This document shows positions 7,541 through 16,041 of a stretch of DNA of 23,213 nucleotides, one piece after another. The notes beneath the pieces were generated by a model, which saw only the letters and a program-made list of their open reading frames with translations, did not search any database and was not told the origin of the DNA. The DNA lies in contig JBILUL010000067.1 in NCBI GenBank assembly GCA_044371005.1, forward strand, positions 1 to 23,213, read 5' to 3'. The position numbers and the translations under genes are program-made. This DNA comes from UBA2402 sp044371005 (GTDB lineage Bacteria > Planctomycetota > Phycisphaerae > Phycisphaerales > UBA1924). Within the stretch, counting starts at the first letter, position 1. Every line of letters begins with the position of its first letter.

Positions 7541-10500
7541 ACACACTTGCTGAGATTTGCATCAAGCGGCCGGTGTTTGCGGTCATGATGATCGTGGCGA
7601 TGGTCGTCGTCGGCAGTGTCGCGTTCGCCAAGCTCCAGGTCGACCGCCTGCCCGCGGTCGATCTGCCCAGCGTGAATGTGCGAACGACCTTGCCGGGTGC
7701 TTCGCCCGAGGAAGTCGAAACACAGGTTTCGCAGGTGATCGAGGAGGCAGTCAACACCATCGAAGGCATCGAGGAGCTTCGGAGCATTTCCTCTCAGGGA
7801 AACTCGTTCATCATCGCTACCTTCAGCCTCAGTCGAAACATCGACAGCGCCGCGCAGGATGTGCGTGATCGAGTGGCCTCAGTGGCACGGCGCCTCCCCG
7901 ATGATGCTGAAGCACCCGTCATCTCCAAGTTCGACAGCGATTCATCTGCGGTCGTGACCATCGCCCTGAGCGGAGAACTGAGCATCCGCGAGCTGACCGA
8001 AGTTGCCGACAAGATCATCCGCCCTCGCATCGAGCGGTCGGCGGGCGTCGGTCAGGTGCAGATCGTCGGAGGTCAGGAACGGACCATCAATGTCGATGTT
8101 GATGCCGACAAACTCGCAGCACTGGGCATCCCCATCACGCAAGTTCGAGATGCCCTCGAACGCCAGAACTCCGATGTCCCCGGCGGGTACGTCACGGGCG
8201 ATGGACGGGAACAGGTACTGCGGACGATGGGCCGGCTCCAGACGCCAGAAGCCTTCAACGACATCATCGTCTCGGTCGTGAATGACACTCCCATCCGCAT
8301 CCGCGACATCGGCACCGCCGTCGACGGCACGCGCGAGCGTCGCAACGCTTCCCGGCTCAACGGCGAGAACGCAGTCTCCATTGAAGTTCGCCGCCAGTCG
8401 GGCGCGAACACCGTGGGTGTGATCGAAGGCGTTCGGAGCGAACTCACCTCGCTCACGCCCACGCTTCCCGCTGGCGTCAAGCTCGAAGTCATCCGCGACC
8501 AGTCCACCTACATCTACTCAGCACTGCATGAGATCGAACGACACCTGGTGCTGGGTGCCATCCTCGCCTCACTGGTCGTGCTCGTCTTCATGCGATCGTG
8601 GCGCTCGACCCTCATCGCAGCGGTCGCCATCCCCGCGTCGGTCATCTCCACCTTCGGCGTGATGTGGGCACTGGACTTCACGCTCAACAGCGTGACCATG
8701 CTCGCACTCGTCCTCATGGTGGGCATCGTCATCGATGATGCCATTGTCGTGCTCGAGAACATCTACAAGCTGATCGAAGAGGAAGGGCTCTCCCCCTTCG
8801 AGGCCGCCCGACGCGGCACGCGCGAGATCGCGCTGGCAGTCCTTGCCACCACGCTCTCGCTGGTCGTGATCTTCGTCCCCGTCTCCTTCATGTCGTCCAT
8901 CTCCGGACGCTTCCTCTACCAGTTCGGCGTGACAGCCGCCGTTGCGGTTCTCGTCTCTCTGCTCGTCTCGTTCTCGCTGACGCCCATGATGGCGGCAAGA
9001 ATGCTCAAGCGGCCCACCTCATCGGGCAGCCACACGAAGGGCGACCCCCATCTTCGCAGCGGGCTCAACGGTCTGCTCGACCGGATCTACGGATGGGCCC
9101 TGCGCTGGTGCGTGAGATTCAAGTTCCTCACACTGCTCGCCGCGGCAGCGGTCATCGCCTCATCGGTGCCCCTCTACGGCCTCATGCGTCAGGACTACAT
9201 CCCCAGCGATGTCGATGAGGCCGAGTTCAACATCAACATCAACGGCCCCGAAGGCGTGAGTTTCGACGCCTTCGACGCGGCAGTCCGCGAAGTCGAAGCT
9301 CGTGTCCGCAAACACCCCGCGGTGGTCACCATGCAGACCGCGGTCGGGGGCTCGTTCATGGGTCAGGTCAACCGCGGCGAGATCTACGTCCGGATCGCCC
9401 CGCACGCGGGAAGGTACCTCTCGATCTCCAAGTTCTGGAATTCGCTTCTGAAGGGTGATCCCGGAGCTGCCTTCAAGGGCAACTACACCCAATCTGATGT
9501 CATCCGCGACATGCGACGCCAACTCCAGGGGTTCCGCGATCTGCGCATCTCCATCCGCCCCTTCGCGGCGTTCAACATCGGCGGCGGCAACTTCGACATC
9601 GACATCGCTCTCCGCGGCCCTGAACTGGAGAAACTCGCCGAGTACACCGAGACCCTCCGCACACGCTCGCGTGAACTTGGCGGCCTCCCCGACATCGATA
9701 CGACGCTCAAACTCAACACACCGGAACTCCGCGTGCAGATAGACCGCGATCGCGCGGCGGACCTTGGCGTTTCGCCCCGTGATATCGGCACTGCACTGCG
9801 ACTGCTGGTGGGCGGTCAGGATGAAGTGACCCGCTTCCGAGACCCCAAGACCAACGAAGACTACGACGTTCAGTTGCGATTGGCTGGCCGCGATCGCGCG
9901 GATCCAACCGAACTGCCGATGCTGATGGTCCCGGCACCGGCTTCGAGTACCAAGGTGACCGAACTTCGCAGCCTCGCTTCCATCACCACCACCCAGACCG
10001 CCGCCCGCATCGACCGGCTCGACCGCCAGCGCGCGGCGAACATCCGCGGCACCGTCGGCGCCGGCTACGCGCTGGGCGATCGTCTCGCGGCACTCCGGAG
10101 CGAGATCGACAAGCTCAACCTGCCCGATGAGTACTCAGCGAGGACGCTGGGTCGAGGCCGCGAACTCGAGAACACCTTCAACGAGTTTCTGCTGGCGTTT
10201 GCCCTCTCGATCGTCTTCATGTACATGATTCTCGCCGCGAACTACGAGAGTTACCTGCACCCATTGACGATCCTCTTCTCGCTCCCGCTCTCGATTCCCT
10301 TCGCATTCCTGAGTCTGTGGGCCACCGGCGAATCGCTCAATCTCTACTCCGCACTGGGCATTCTGGTGCTCTTTGGCATCGTGAAGAAGAACTCGATTCT
10401 GCAGGTGGATCACATCAACTTCCTGCACCGGGGCGGAATGGCGATCGAAGAGGCCGTCATCAAGGGAAGCCGCGATCGACTTCGCCCGATCCTCATGACC

Positions 10501-10719
10501 ACCTTCGCGCTTGTGGGCGGCATGCTGCCGCTGGCACTGGGAACCGGGCCCGGCGCCGAAGAGCGCCGCGCAGTCGCGGTGGTCGTCATCGGCGGTCAGA
10601 TGCTCTCGCTCGTGCTCACGCTGCTCGTGACGCCGGTGGTGCACCTGGTGTTCGCACGCATCTTCACTCGCTCGCATTCGTTGCACGGAGACCAACTCGT
10701 GCAACCGCCGGTGCCGTAG
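7537..10719 (+). CDS. RND-family multidrug efflux transporter (HAE1/AcrB-like inner-membrane pump)
   Basis: This 1060-residue protein is of the usual length for the family. The N-terminal motif CIKRPVFAVMMIVAMVV is the standard first transmembrane helix. Two large periplasmic loops follow TM1 and TM7. The proton-relay acidic pair is present in TM4 as GIVIDDAIVVLENI (Asp400, Asp401). The Lys partner in TM10 is present in FGIVKKNSILQVDHINF (Lys950 or 951). Such pumps exchange protons for drugs, bile salts, lipids or siderophores, working with the adaptor and TolC-type protein here; substrate cannot be told from sequence. Its ATG overlaps the preceding stop by four bases. The last codons and the stop lie inside a hairpin of a REP-like element, so the extreme C-terminus may have been remodelled by an insertion. 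Confidence 0.97.
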   Translation: MNTLAEICIKRPVFAVMMIVAMVVVGSVAFAKLQVDRLPAVDLPSVNVRTTLPGASPEEVETQVSQVIEEAVNTIEGIEELRSISSQGNSFIIATFSLSRNIDSAAQDVRDRVASVARRLPDDAEAPVISKFDSDSSAVVTIALSGELSIRELTEVADKIIRPRIERSAGVGQVQIVGGQERTINVDVDADKLAALGIPITQVRDALERQNSDVPGGYVTGDGREQVLRTMGRLQTPEAFNDIIVSVVNDTPIRIRDIGTAVDGTRERRNASRLNGENAVSIEVRRQSGANTVGVIEGVRSELTSLTPTLPAGVKLEVIRDQSTYIYSALHEIERHLVLGAILASLVVLVFMRSWRSTLIAAVAIPASVISTFGVMWALDFTLNSVTMLALVLMVGIVIDDAIVVLENIYKLIEEEGLSPFEAARRGTREIALAVLATTLSLVVIFVPVSFMSSISGRFLYQFGVTAAVAVLVSLLVSFSLTPMMAARMLKRPTSSGSHTKGDPHLRSGLNGLLDRIYGWALRWCVRFKFLTLLAAAAVIASSVPLYGLMRQDYIPSDVDEAEFNININGPEGVSFDAFDAAVREVEARVRKHPAVVTMQTAVGGSFMGQVNRGEIYVRIAPHAGRYLSISKFWNSLLKGDPGAAFKGNYTQSDVIRDMRRQLQGFRDLRISIRPFAAFNIGGGNFDIDIALRGPELEKLAEYTETLRTRSRELGGLPDIDTTLKLNTPELRVQIDRDRAADLGVSPRDIGTALRLLVGGQDEVTRFRDPKTNEDYDVQLRLAGRDRADPTELPMLMVPAPASSTKVTELRSLASITTTQTAARIDRLDRQRAANIRGTVGAGYALGDRLAALRSEIDKLNLPDEYSARTLGRGRELENTFNEFLLAFALSIVFMYMILAANYESYLHPLTILFSLPLSIPFAFLSLWATGESLNLYSALGILVLFGIVKKNSILQVDHINFLHRGGMAIEEAVIKGSRDRLRPILMTTFALVGGMLPLALGTGPGAEERRAVAVVVIGGQMLSLVLTLLVTPVVHLVFARIFTRSHSLHGDQLVQPPVP

Positions 10720-10960
10720 GCACCCGGTAGAATAGCCGGTGGCAAGCAGCGCTTCGCTGCGCAGCCACCGGTACTGACCGTCCCGAAATCTTCGCCCTGA
10801 AAGGGCGACATTGCCGCAAGCTACGGAACCAACCGATTTATACTGGCTCGAACCGGCTCGATCCGGGCCTCGATTCCATCTACGCGCTGCAGTTGCACGC
10901 GTTCGACTTGCAGGATCTTTGTCTCCTATCCCCGGGGTGGCGTGCGGAGACCCCGCACCG
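10705..10960. repeat. REP-like cluster of hairpins after the RND gene
   Basis: Four strong inverted repeats lie close together. First, GGTGCC-gta-GGCACC at 10710-10724 contains the RND stop codon. Second, a compound hairpin at 10736-10771 has arms CCGGTGGC and GCCACCGG around an inner GCAGCG-ctt-CGCTGC. Third, TCGCCCT-gaa-AGGGCGA is at 10792-10808. Fourth, GTGCGG-agacc-CCGCAC is at 10942-10958, preceded by CCCCGGGG at 10930-10937. Layout and wording resemble repeated extragenic palindromes associated with Y1/RAYT transposases that I recall from Planctomycetes and Verrucomicrobia; that likeness is from memory. No transposase gene is in the window, and no second copy was seen. The rest of the 306-bp gap (to 11025) holds no gene I can support. 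Confidence 0.55.
10736..10771 (+). terminator. Long hairpin downstream of the efflux operon
   Basis: An 8-bp outer stem encloses a 6-bp inner stem just 16 bases after the pump stop codon. It would be very stable in RNA and could stop transcription or protect the 3' end of the efflux mRNA. It lacks a T-tract, so it is not a standard intrinsic terminator. Confidence 0.35.
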
Positions 10961-11025
10961 CGGGCGACTCACTGCCATGAATTACGGCTTCAAGGATGCG
11001 CTCCCGCATCTGTGACATAGCCCCC

Positions 11026-13611
11026 TTACTTGCCGAGCTTTGGCCTGAGTTCCTGCCGCGTTGCGATCGGCACATACCCGATCTCAAGCCCCTTGGGCGG
11101 CACGACCAGTTGCGCTGGATCAAGCTCCGCAAGCGTTCCAACCGAGGGCGGAGCAAGATACTGCCGGTCCTTGGTCCAGGTGCGGTGGAGCTTCTCCACC
11201 TTCTTCTGCATCGACTCTCGCTCTTCATCTGAAAGGTCCGCATTCAGCATCGCTGGCTGGTCGGCAAACCGATACCAGAAGTACGTCACCGTGCTTCCAT
11301 CGCCGAGCGTCACTTCGAATGGCCCAGCAACCGGCCCGGGCTTCTTCCAAGAACTCGCGGCATCATCCGGCGTGTCGTACGCCTCCTGCGGCTTTTCACG
11401 GGGCGGATTGAAGCGCTTCGCAGCAAGCCCCGTCTCGGCAGGCACCGCATCGGCCTTCACCACCACCCACTGGCGTTTCTTGCCTTCGCCGCTGAGCGTG
11501 TAGTACTCAGGCAGCACCACTCGATCGCCCGATGGAGAAGCGATTCGCGTCACCAACTCCTGATTCCATTCATAGCCATAGGTCATGGCATCAGGCGCGA
11601 TCGGGGTCGCGAATGACTTCCACGCCATCGCCACCTTGTCATCCTTCGCCGTGCCATCCGGATAGATGCGCCATGTCGAACCGCCTCTGGGCCGAACCTC
11701 CTGCACGATCGCGCCCTGTGGATTGATCTGACCACTCATCGGCTCGCCGCCCTCAAACCATGCCTTCACGCCATCCCACATCGCACTTCGCTTGTATGAA
11801 GTCAATCGGTGCAGGACGATGGTCGTGCCGTCGGCACCCACCGGAAAGCTCGTCGGAGCCACACGCGCGAAGGTCTCTCCCTTTGCATCCGTACCGATGG
11901 CGGCGGGCACATACTGCGTTTCCATCTGAAACGCCTTGTTCGGAGCGGATGGCCGCGAATCAAGCAGCAGCCCTGCGTACTTGGGATCAACAACCGCCGA
12001 GTGCGACCAGAAATAGGGCGTGAAGAAGCACACGGGCCCCTTGAAGGTGCTGGTGTTCAGGAAGAGGGTCCAGCTTTGATCACCGGTTGGAACCGGCTGC
12101 CCCGACGTCGTTGTCTTCGCTGCGGTGAATGGCAGGGGCAGATAGCCATACCCAAAGAGTTCGCCGCACGTTCCCTGCTTGAGATTCAAGCCATCGATCG
12201 GGAAAAGCAGCCATGGGCTCAGCTGTGCAACACCGTAGAGCCCCGCGGGCTTCTCCCATGTGCCGCGGCCATGAGCCGGTCCATTGGCGATCTCCTTGAA
12301 GTTCACCCCCACGCCACCCATGATGAACTTGGGCGTCGTCGTCGGAAAGCGCGTGTCGCGCCACCAGCCAAGCCCACCCTCGATATCAGAATACAGATCA
12401 GCCGGAGGCTTGCCCTCGTACTGGGCGTGCATCCAGGTGCCGAAGAGGCCTGTCTGGAAACGATGGCCGGGGTATCGATCAAGCAACGGCCACGCCGCGG
12501 CGTAGAGTGAGAACCCCGCATTGAACTCCTCGGGCACCTTCTCGGCCGCCACCAACAGATACCCCGCCATCTCAGCCTGCTTGGGCTTGACTGCGGGCGC
12601 GGGCTTTGCGGGCATCGCCACCGCACGAATCGGCTTTGCAGCCGCGGGAGGCAGTCCGAGCAGTTGCATCATGCCTCGTGCAAGTGCTTCACCCACGAGC
12701 ACACCCGTCTCAGCGTTGCCGAACTCATGGTGCCCGTGGCCCGGATTGGGCGAATCCTCGGGCAGGCGAACGAACTCGTGCGTGGGAACAAACAGCACAT
12801 TGCCCTTGAACTCCGGCCTGTTGGCCGCCGCGGCTTGCGCCTTGCGCAGCGTGTCCCATTCCGCCGGTGCCTGCACCCACGGGCCGGTCAGTTCACCGAC
12901 CACCACGGGCAACCGCTCCACGCCCAGATCCTTGCGAACATCGTGAATGAGGTTCACCAGATTCTGCTCATACTCAGGCACCGCATGCTTGGGGTCGCAT
13001 CCATCATTCCAGCCCTGATACCAGACCAAACCCGCAAGTTCACACTTCACGCCCTTGTCCGCGCCAAAGTCCTTCTGAATGTTCGCCATCGCATCGCGGA
13101 CTTGCTGGATCATCAGCGTGTAGTACGTGCCCGTGGTTCCGCCCGACGATGGCGGACGAAAGTCAGCATAGAGGCTCTTGCCTCCCCATGCCGTTTTCAC
13201 CAGCATCACCTGCTGATCGATCGCATCTCCCATCACGTGCCCGAACTCAAGTTCGGGCCCGAAGTGATGATGATCGGCGTACGGCGTGAATGCAACCGTC
13301 AGCGGCCCCTTGAGCAGCGGTTTGTTTTCAGGTTGATAGCGAACCCAAACGTCGGGCCGCGTGCGCCAGCCGCCCTGCTCGTCCTTCAGATGCACGAAGC
13401 GTGCACTCGTAGCAGGGTCCGCCAGCAAGGCAGCAAGCGTGCCCTTGCCTTGGTTGTAGTCCTTGCCGCTCAGATCCGCGACCGAATGCCCCTGCATGTT
13501 CGACTGGCCGGCCAGAATGAACACCTTCACCGCACGCGGCTCCGCGGCATGACACAAGCCTCCGAGCACGCACACAACCAACGCCCCGAGCAGCACCATT
13601 CCCGTTCGCAT
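11026..13611 (-). CDS. Secreted sialate O-acetylesterase-like (SASA/CE6-type) protein with large unknown C-terminal region
   Basis: The protein is 861 residues from the ATG at 13611, which gives a clean signal peptide (MRTGMVLLGALVVCVLGGLC then HA-AEP) with GGAA 5 bases before it. In-frame ATG 13641 and GTG 13656 are alternatives without a ribosome-binding site. The SGNH-type esterase half spans about residues 25-320. Block I is FILAGQSNM with nucleophile Ser37, WYQGWND is at about 197-203, and GHGHHEFGNAE with the likely catalytic His is near 295. Such enzymes remove acetyl groups from sialic acids or xylans. A Pro/Ala/Lys-rich linker (about 321-350) joins it to roughly 500 residues, rich in Trp/Phe/Tyr, with no recognised domain. 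It lies 90 bp after the sulfatase on the same strand, so the pair probably acts on one extracellular glycan. Confidence 0.85.
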   Translation of the reverse strand: MRTGMVLLGALVVCVLGGLCHAAEPRAVKVFILAGQSNMQGHSVADLSGKDYNQGKGTLAALLADPATSARFVHLKDEQGGWRTRPDVWVRYQPENKPLLKGPLTVAFTPYADHHHFGPELEFGHVMGDAIDQQVMLVKTAWGGKSLYADFRPPSSGGTTGTYYTLMIQQVRDAMANIQKDFGADKGVKCELAGLVWYQGWNDGCDPKHAVPEYEQNLVNLIHDVRKDLGVERLPVVVGELTGPWVQAPAEWDTLRKAQAAAANRPEFKGNVLFVPTHEFVRLPEDSPNPGHGHHEFGNAETGVLVGEALARGMMQLLGLPPAAAKPIRAVAMPAKPAPAVKPKQAEMAGYLLVAAEKVPEEFNAGFSLYAAAWPLLDRYPGHRFQTGLFGTWMHAQYEGKPPADLYSDIEGGLGWWRDTRFPTTTPKFIMGGVGVNFKEIANGPAHGRGTWEKPAGLYGVAQLSPWLLFPIDGLNLKQGTCGELFGYGYLPLPFTAAKTTTSGQPVPTGDQSWTLFLNTSTFKGPVCFFTPYFWSHSAVVDPKYAGLLLDSRPSAPNKAFQMETQYVPAAIGTDAKGETFARVAPTSFPVGADGTTIVLHRLTSYKRSAMWDGVKAWFEGGEPMSGQINPQGAIVQEVRPRGGSTWRIYPDGTAKDDKVAMAWKSFATPIAPDAMTYGYEWNQELVTRIASPSGDRVVLPEYYTLSGEGKKRQWVVVKADAVPAETGLAAKRFNPPREKPQEAYDTPDDAASSWKKPGPVAGPFEVTLGDGSTVTYFWYRFADQPAMLNADLSDEERESMQKKVEKLHRTWTKDRQYLAPPSVGTLAELDPAQLVVPPKGLEIGYVPIATRQELRPKLGK

Positions 13612-13701
13612 CTGAGTTCCGATCCTGGTAAGAGGCTTCATCTGCGCCAAACGCACTGTTCACACAGCGGCGACATCCTTCCCCTCATCCCATGACGGTA
13701 T

Positions 13702-15228
13702 TCACTTCGCCGAAGTCGCCTTGATGTCAAAGCCCTTGCGGAGCACGCCACCAAGCTCGCCCACCACCGCCGCGTTTGCCGCGGCGTCAGCGATGTTCTC
13801 ATTCTCCGATGGGTCGTGCTCGTGGTCGTAGAGCTCCCGTGCCGCAATCTGGCTCGTGGATGTTTCCACCCATTCGATGTACCGGTATCGCTCGGTCCGC
13901 ACCGCATACCCCATGTACTCGCGGCCTTCATGCTTGCGAGGAAACTGGCTGTAGGCGGCTTCCTTCACCTTTGACGCGGCACCTGAAAGCAGTGGTGCAA
14001 GGCTCGTGCCCTGCATGGCCGCGGGGACCGGAAGCCCGGCCAGTTCGCACAGCGTCGGATAGAGATCCACGAACTCCACCAGCGCACGCGTCTGCGTCCC
14101 GTTGGACTTCGCACCCGGAGCGCGGATCATGAGCGGCGCATTGGTATCAATTTCGTAGTTGGTCTGCTTGCACCACCCGCCATGCTCGCCGAGTTTCCAG
14201 CCATGATCGCCCCAGAGCACGACGATGGTGTTTCGAGCCAGATCAAGCCGATCCAGCTCCGCCAGCAGCAGCCCCACCTGCGCATCGATGAACGACACGG
14301 ATGCGTAGTAGCCGTGCTTGAGCTCGCGCTGCTGAGCCTCCGACAGCGGCCCCTCAAGTGGAGTCTGCACGCCGGCATAGTCCATGTATCCCATCAGTTC
14401 ATAGAACCCGCCGTAGGAGCGATCACCGAACGCCACCAGCGGCGAACCACGCGGCCGAAATCCATTCGCCGCGAGCGGCAATTTCTCACGGTCGTACAGA
14501 TCCCAGTACTTGGCAGGCGCGACAAAGGGCAGGTGCGGCCTGATGAATCCCACCGAAAGAAAGAACGGCGAGGAGCCCTTCGAGAGTTCCTGCATCTTCG
14601 CGATCGCATCTCGCGCCTGCTTGCCATCAAGCGTCCGCTCGTCCTCCACTTCCTGCCGTTCCGTCGCTGGCCCTCGCATGCGTTCGATCTGCGCCGGCCG
14701 CTTCCCCTGAGCCTTCATCTGCTCCTTGAACTCCGAAAGCCGCTTGATGTTCGCAGCAGACCTTCGTTCCACATCCTTGGGGTTGTGCGTCGGCTCATCC
14801 CACGAAACATCATCGGGCATCGTGTTGTGATAGATCTTCCCGAATGCCACCGCCCGGTATCCATGAGCCCGGAAGTGCTGCGGAATCGTCACCGCATCCG
14901 GCTTCGCGGCACGAAAGTCCGTCACCAGGTCCCACACCTTGATCGTGTCGGGCCGCAACCCGGTCATCAGGCTCGCTCGCGATGGATTGCACACCGCCTG
15001 CTGGCAATACGCCCGCCTGAACGAAACACCCGACGCGGCGAGCCGGTCGATGTTGGGCGACTGAATCTCCTTGACGCCATAACACCCAAGCTCCGGGCGA
15101 AGATCGTCAACAGCAATGAACAGGACGTTCGGCCGCTCCTGAACTCCCACCGCCTCAACGCCGCGAGCCGCCGAGACACTCACCGCCGCCAACACCGCCA
15201 CCAGAACGCAGCGCAGTCTATTCGTCAC
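13702..15228 (-). CDS. Secreted sulfatase, iduronate-2-sulfatase-like (formylglycine type)
   Basis: From GTG 15228 the protein is 508 residues with a signal peptide (VTNRLRCVLVAVLAAVSVSA); GAGG lies 5 bases upstream. A GTG at 15264 would add 12 charged residues. The type I sulfatase signature CNPSRASLMTG places the Cys converted to formylglycine at residue 80. Metal ligands are visible in NVLFIAVDDLRP (Asp41, Asp42) and in GDHGWKLGEHG. The C-terminal substrate-pocket motif ELYDHEHDPSENENIA is also present. The GDHGWxLGEHG region and overall layout match the iduronate-2-sulfatase branch. It hydrolyses sulfate esters, probably on sulfated polysaccharides outside the cytoplasm. No formylglycine-generating enzyme is nearby, so maturation would depend on a gene elsewhere. 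The sialate O-acetylesterase-like gene follows after about 90 bp. Confidence 0.95.
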   Translation of the reverse strand: MTNRLRCVLVAVLAAVSVSAARGVEAVGVQERPNVLFIAVDDLRPELGCYGVKEIQSPNIDRLAASGVSFRRAYCQQAVCNPSRASLMTGLRPDTIKVWDLVTDFRAAKPDAVTIPQHFRAHGYRAVAFGKIYHNTMPDDVSWDEPTHNPKDVERRSAANIKRLSEFKEQMKAQGKRPAQIERMRGPATERQEVEDERTLDGKQARDAIAKMQELSKGSSPFFLSVGFIRPHLPFVAPAKYWDLYDREKLPLAANGFRPRGSPLVAFGDRSYGGFYELMGYMDYAGVQTPLEGPLSEAQQRELKHGYYASVSFIDAQVGLLLAELDRLDLARNTIVVLWGDHGWKLGEHGGWCKQTNYEIDTNAPLMIRAPGAKSNGTQTRALVEFVDLYPTLCELAGLPVPAAMQGTSLAPLLSGAASKVKEAAYSQFPRKHEGREYMGYAVRTERYRYIEWVETSTSQIAARELYDHEHDPSENENIADAAANAAVVGELGGVLRKGFDIKATSAK

Positions 15229-15908
15229 GGTCGCCTCGGCTTTCTCCGCATCACGCGGCACCACTCCACGGACCGACCGATTCTACCGCGCTCAACCCTT
15301 CCCATCACCCATCGAGTTCTACGCCAGCGACCAGCCCCCAACTCGAACACCATTCAGACGGGCCATTTCCAGGCCCCCGATTGGCAAACCTCGCTCACCC
15401 TTTCCTCATGCGTGGGCTTGTGCGGCGACTGAAGCACCGCTGGACACCGAAGAAGCCCCCACCTCGGAGCGACGTATCCGCTCGATCACCCATTCAATAC
15501 CGCCCCGCCTCCCATGTGGGCCAGTGGATCGTCAGCACCGATCGGCTTGACAAGGTCGAGCCGCGGCATGTCTGTAACTCCAACGTCGATGGTGGCGATG
15601 TCGAGACCTTCTTCGCTCGCTGGGAAGCAGGCTGCTGATCCAACGTACGGGCCACCACTCCGATCACACACGCGATCTGAACACCCCTGCAGCTACCGGC
15701 GAGTCACACCGCCGGTCGCTGCTTTCATGAGCCCTACGGCAACCTCCTTACGTCTGATAATCAGTTTCCCCATCTTCCTGAATTACCTTTGGAGTCTCAA
15801 AGACCCCGGTAAAGAGTTTGGTGCAGCCTGTGCTCACGCCACGTGAATGACCGTGTGCGCCTGCGCACCCAGCCCATTCGATCACACACCCCGAGTGCCG
15901 GAAAGTAC
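15229..15908. other. Long intergenic region with no convincing gene
   Basis: About 680 bases separate the sulfatase start from the promoter of the next gene. Several short open frames exist on both strands, but none has a ribosome-binding site together with recognisable protein. The most protein-like is on the minus strand, 15486-15671 (GTG start), reading LDIATIDVGVTDMPRLDLVK and ending MGGGAVLNG. By my count its third-position GC is about 60 percent, below that of the neighbouring genes. It may be a small gene or the remnant of one. Confidence 0.35.
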
Positions 15909-15937
15909 TTGCACACCCCCGGCACAAGGGTTACAAT
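15909..15937 (+). promoter_or_regulatory. Sigma70-type promoter for the PEP-CTERM-like gene
   Basis: TTGCAC (15909-15914) and TACAAT (15932-15937) are separated by exactly 17 bases, close to the housekeeping consensus. Transcription would start near 15944 and leave a leader of about 98 bases before the ATG at 16042. The leader contains a hairpin, CGCCCC-gac-GGGGCG, at 15995-16009. This is the clearest promoter in the window. Confidence 0.75.
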
Positions 15938-16041
15938 GGGCTCGATTCTGCAGCACGGTGCGTCATACGCCTTCCCGATGGGCTTGCCAGCCATCGCCCC
16001 GACGGGGCGCGAGCACCACACAGGACGAGGAGAGAGAACTC

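Noticed and set aside
10839..10844. TATACT as a -10 promoter element
   Set aside because: The only nearby -35-like TTGCCG is 22 bases away, and no gene follows on that strand.
10845..10880. tRNA-like text (GGCTCGAACC, CGGCTCGATCC)
   Set aside because: There is no acceptor stem, D-arm or anticodon arm that can be folded around it; it is a short imperfect direct repeat.
10811..11020. Open frame of 69 codons after the hairpin cluster
   Set aside because: It overlaps the repeat element and has no ribosome-binding site or recognisable protein.
12664..13695. Plus-strand open frame of 343 codons
   Set aside because: It is antisense to the esterase domain, whose GQSNM and WYQGWND motifs fix the true strand.
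14182..15432. Plus-strand open frame of 416 codons
   Set aside because: It is antisense to the sulfatase, where CNPSR and GDHGW motifs are intact on the minus strand.
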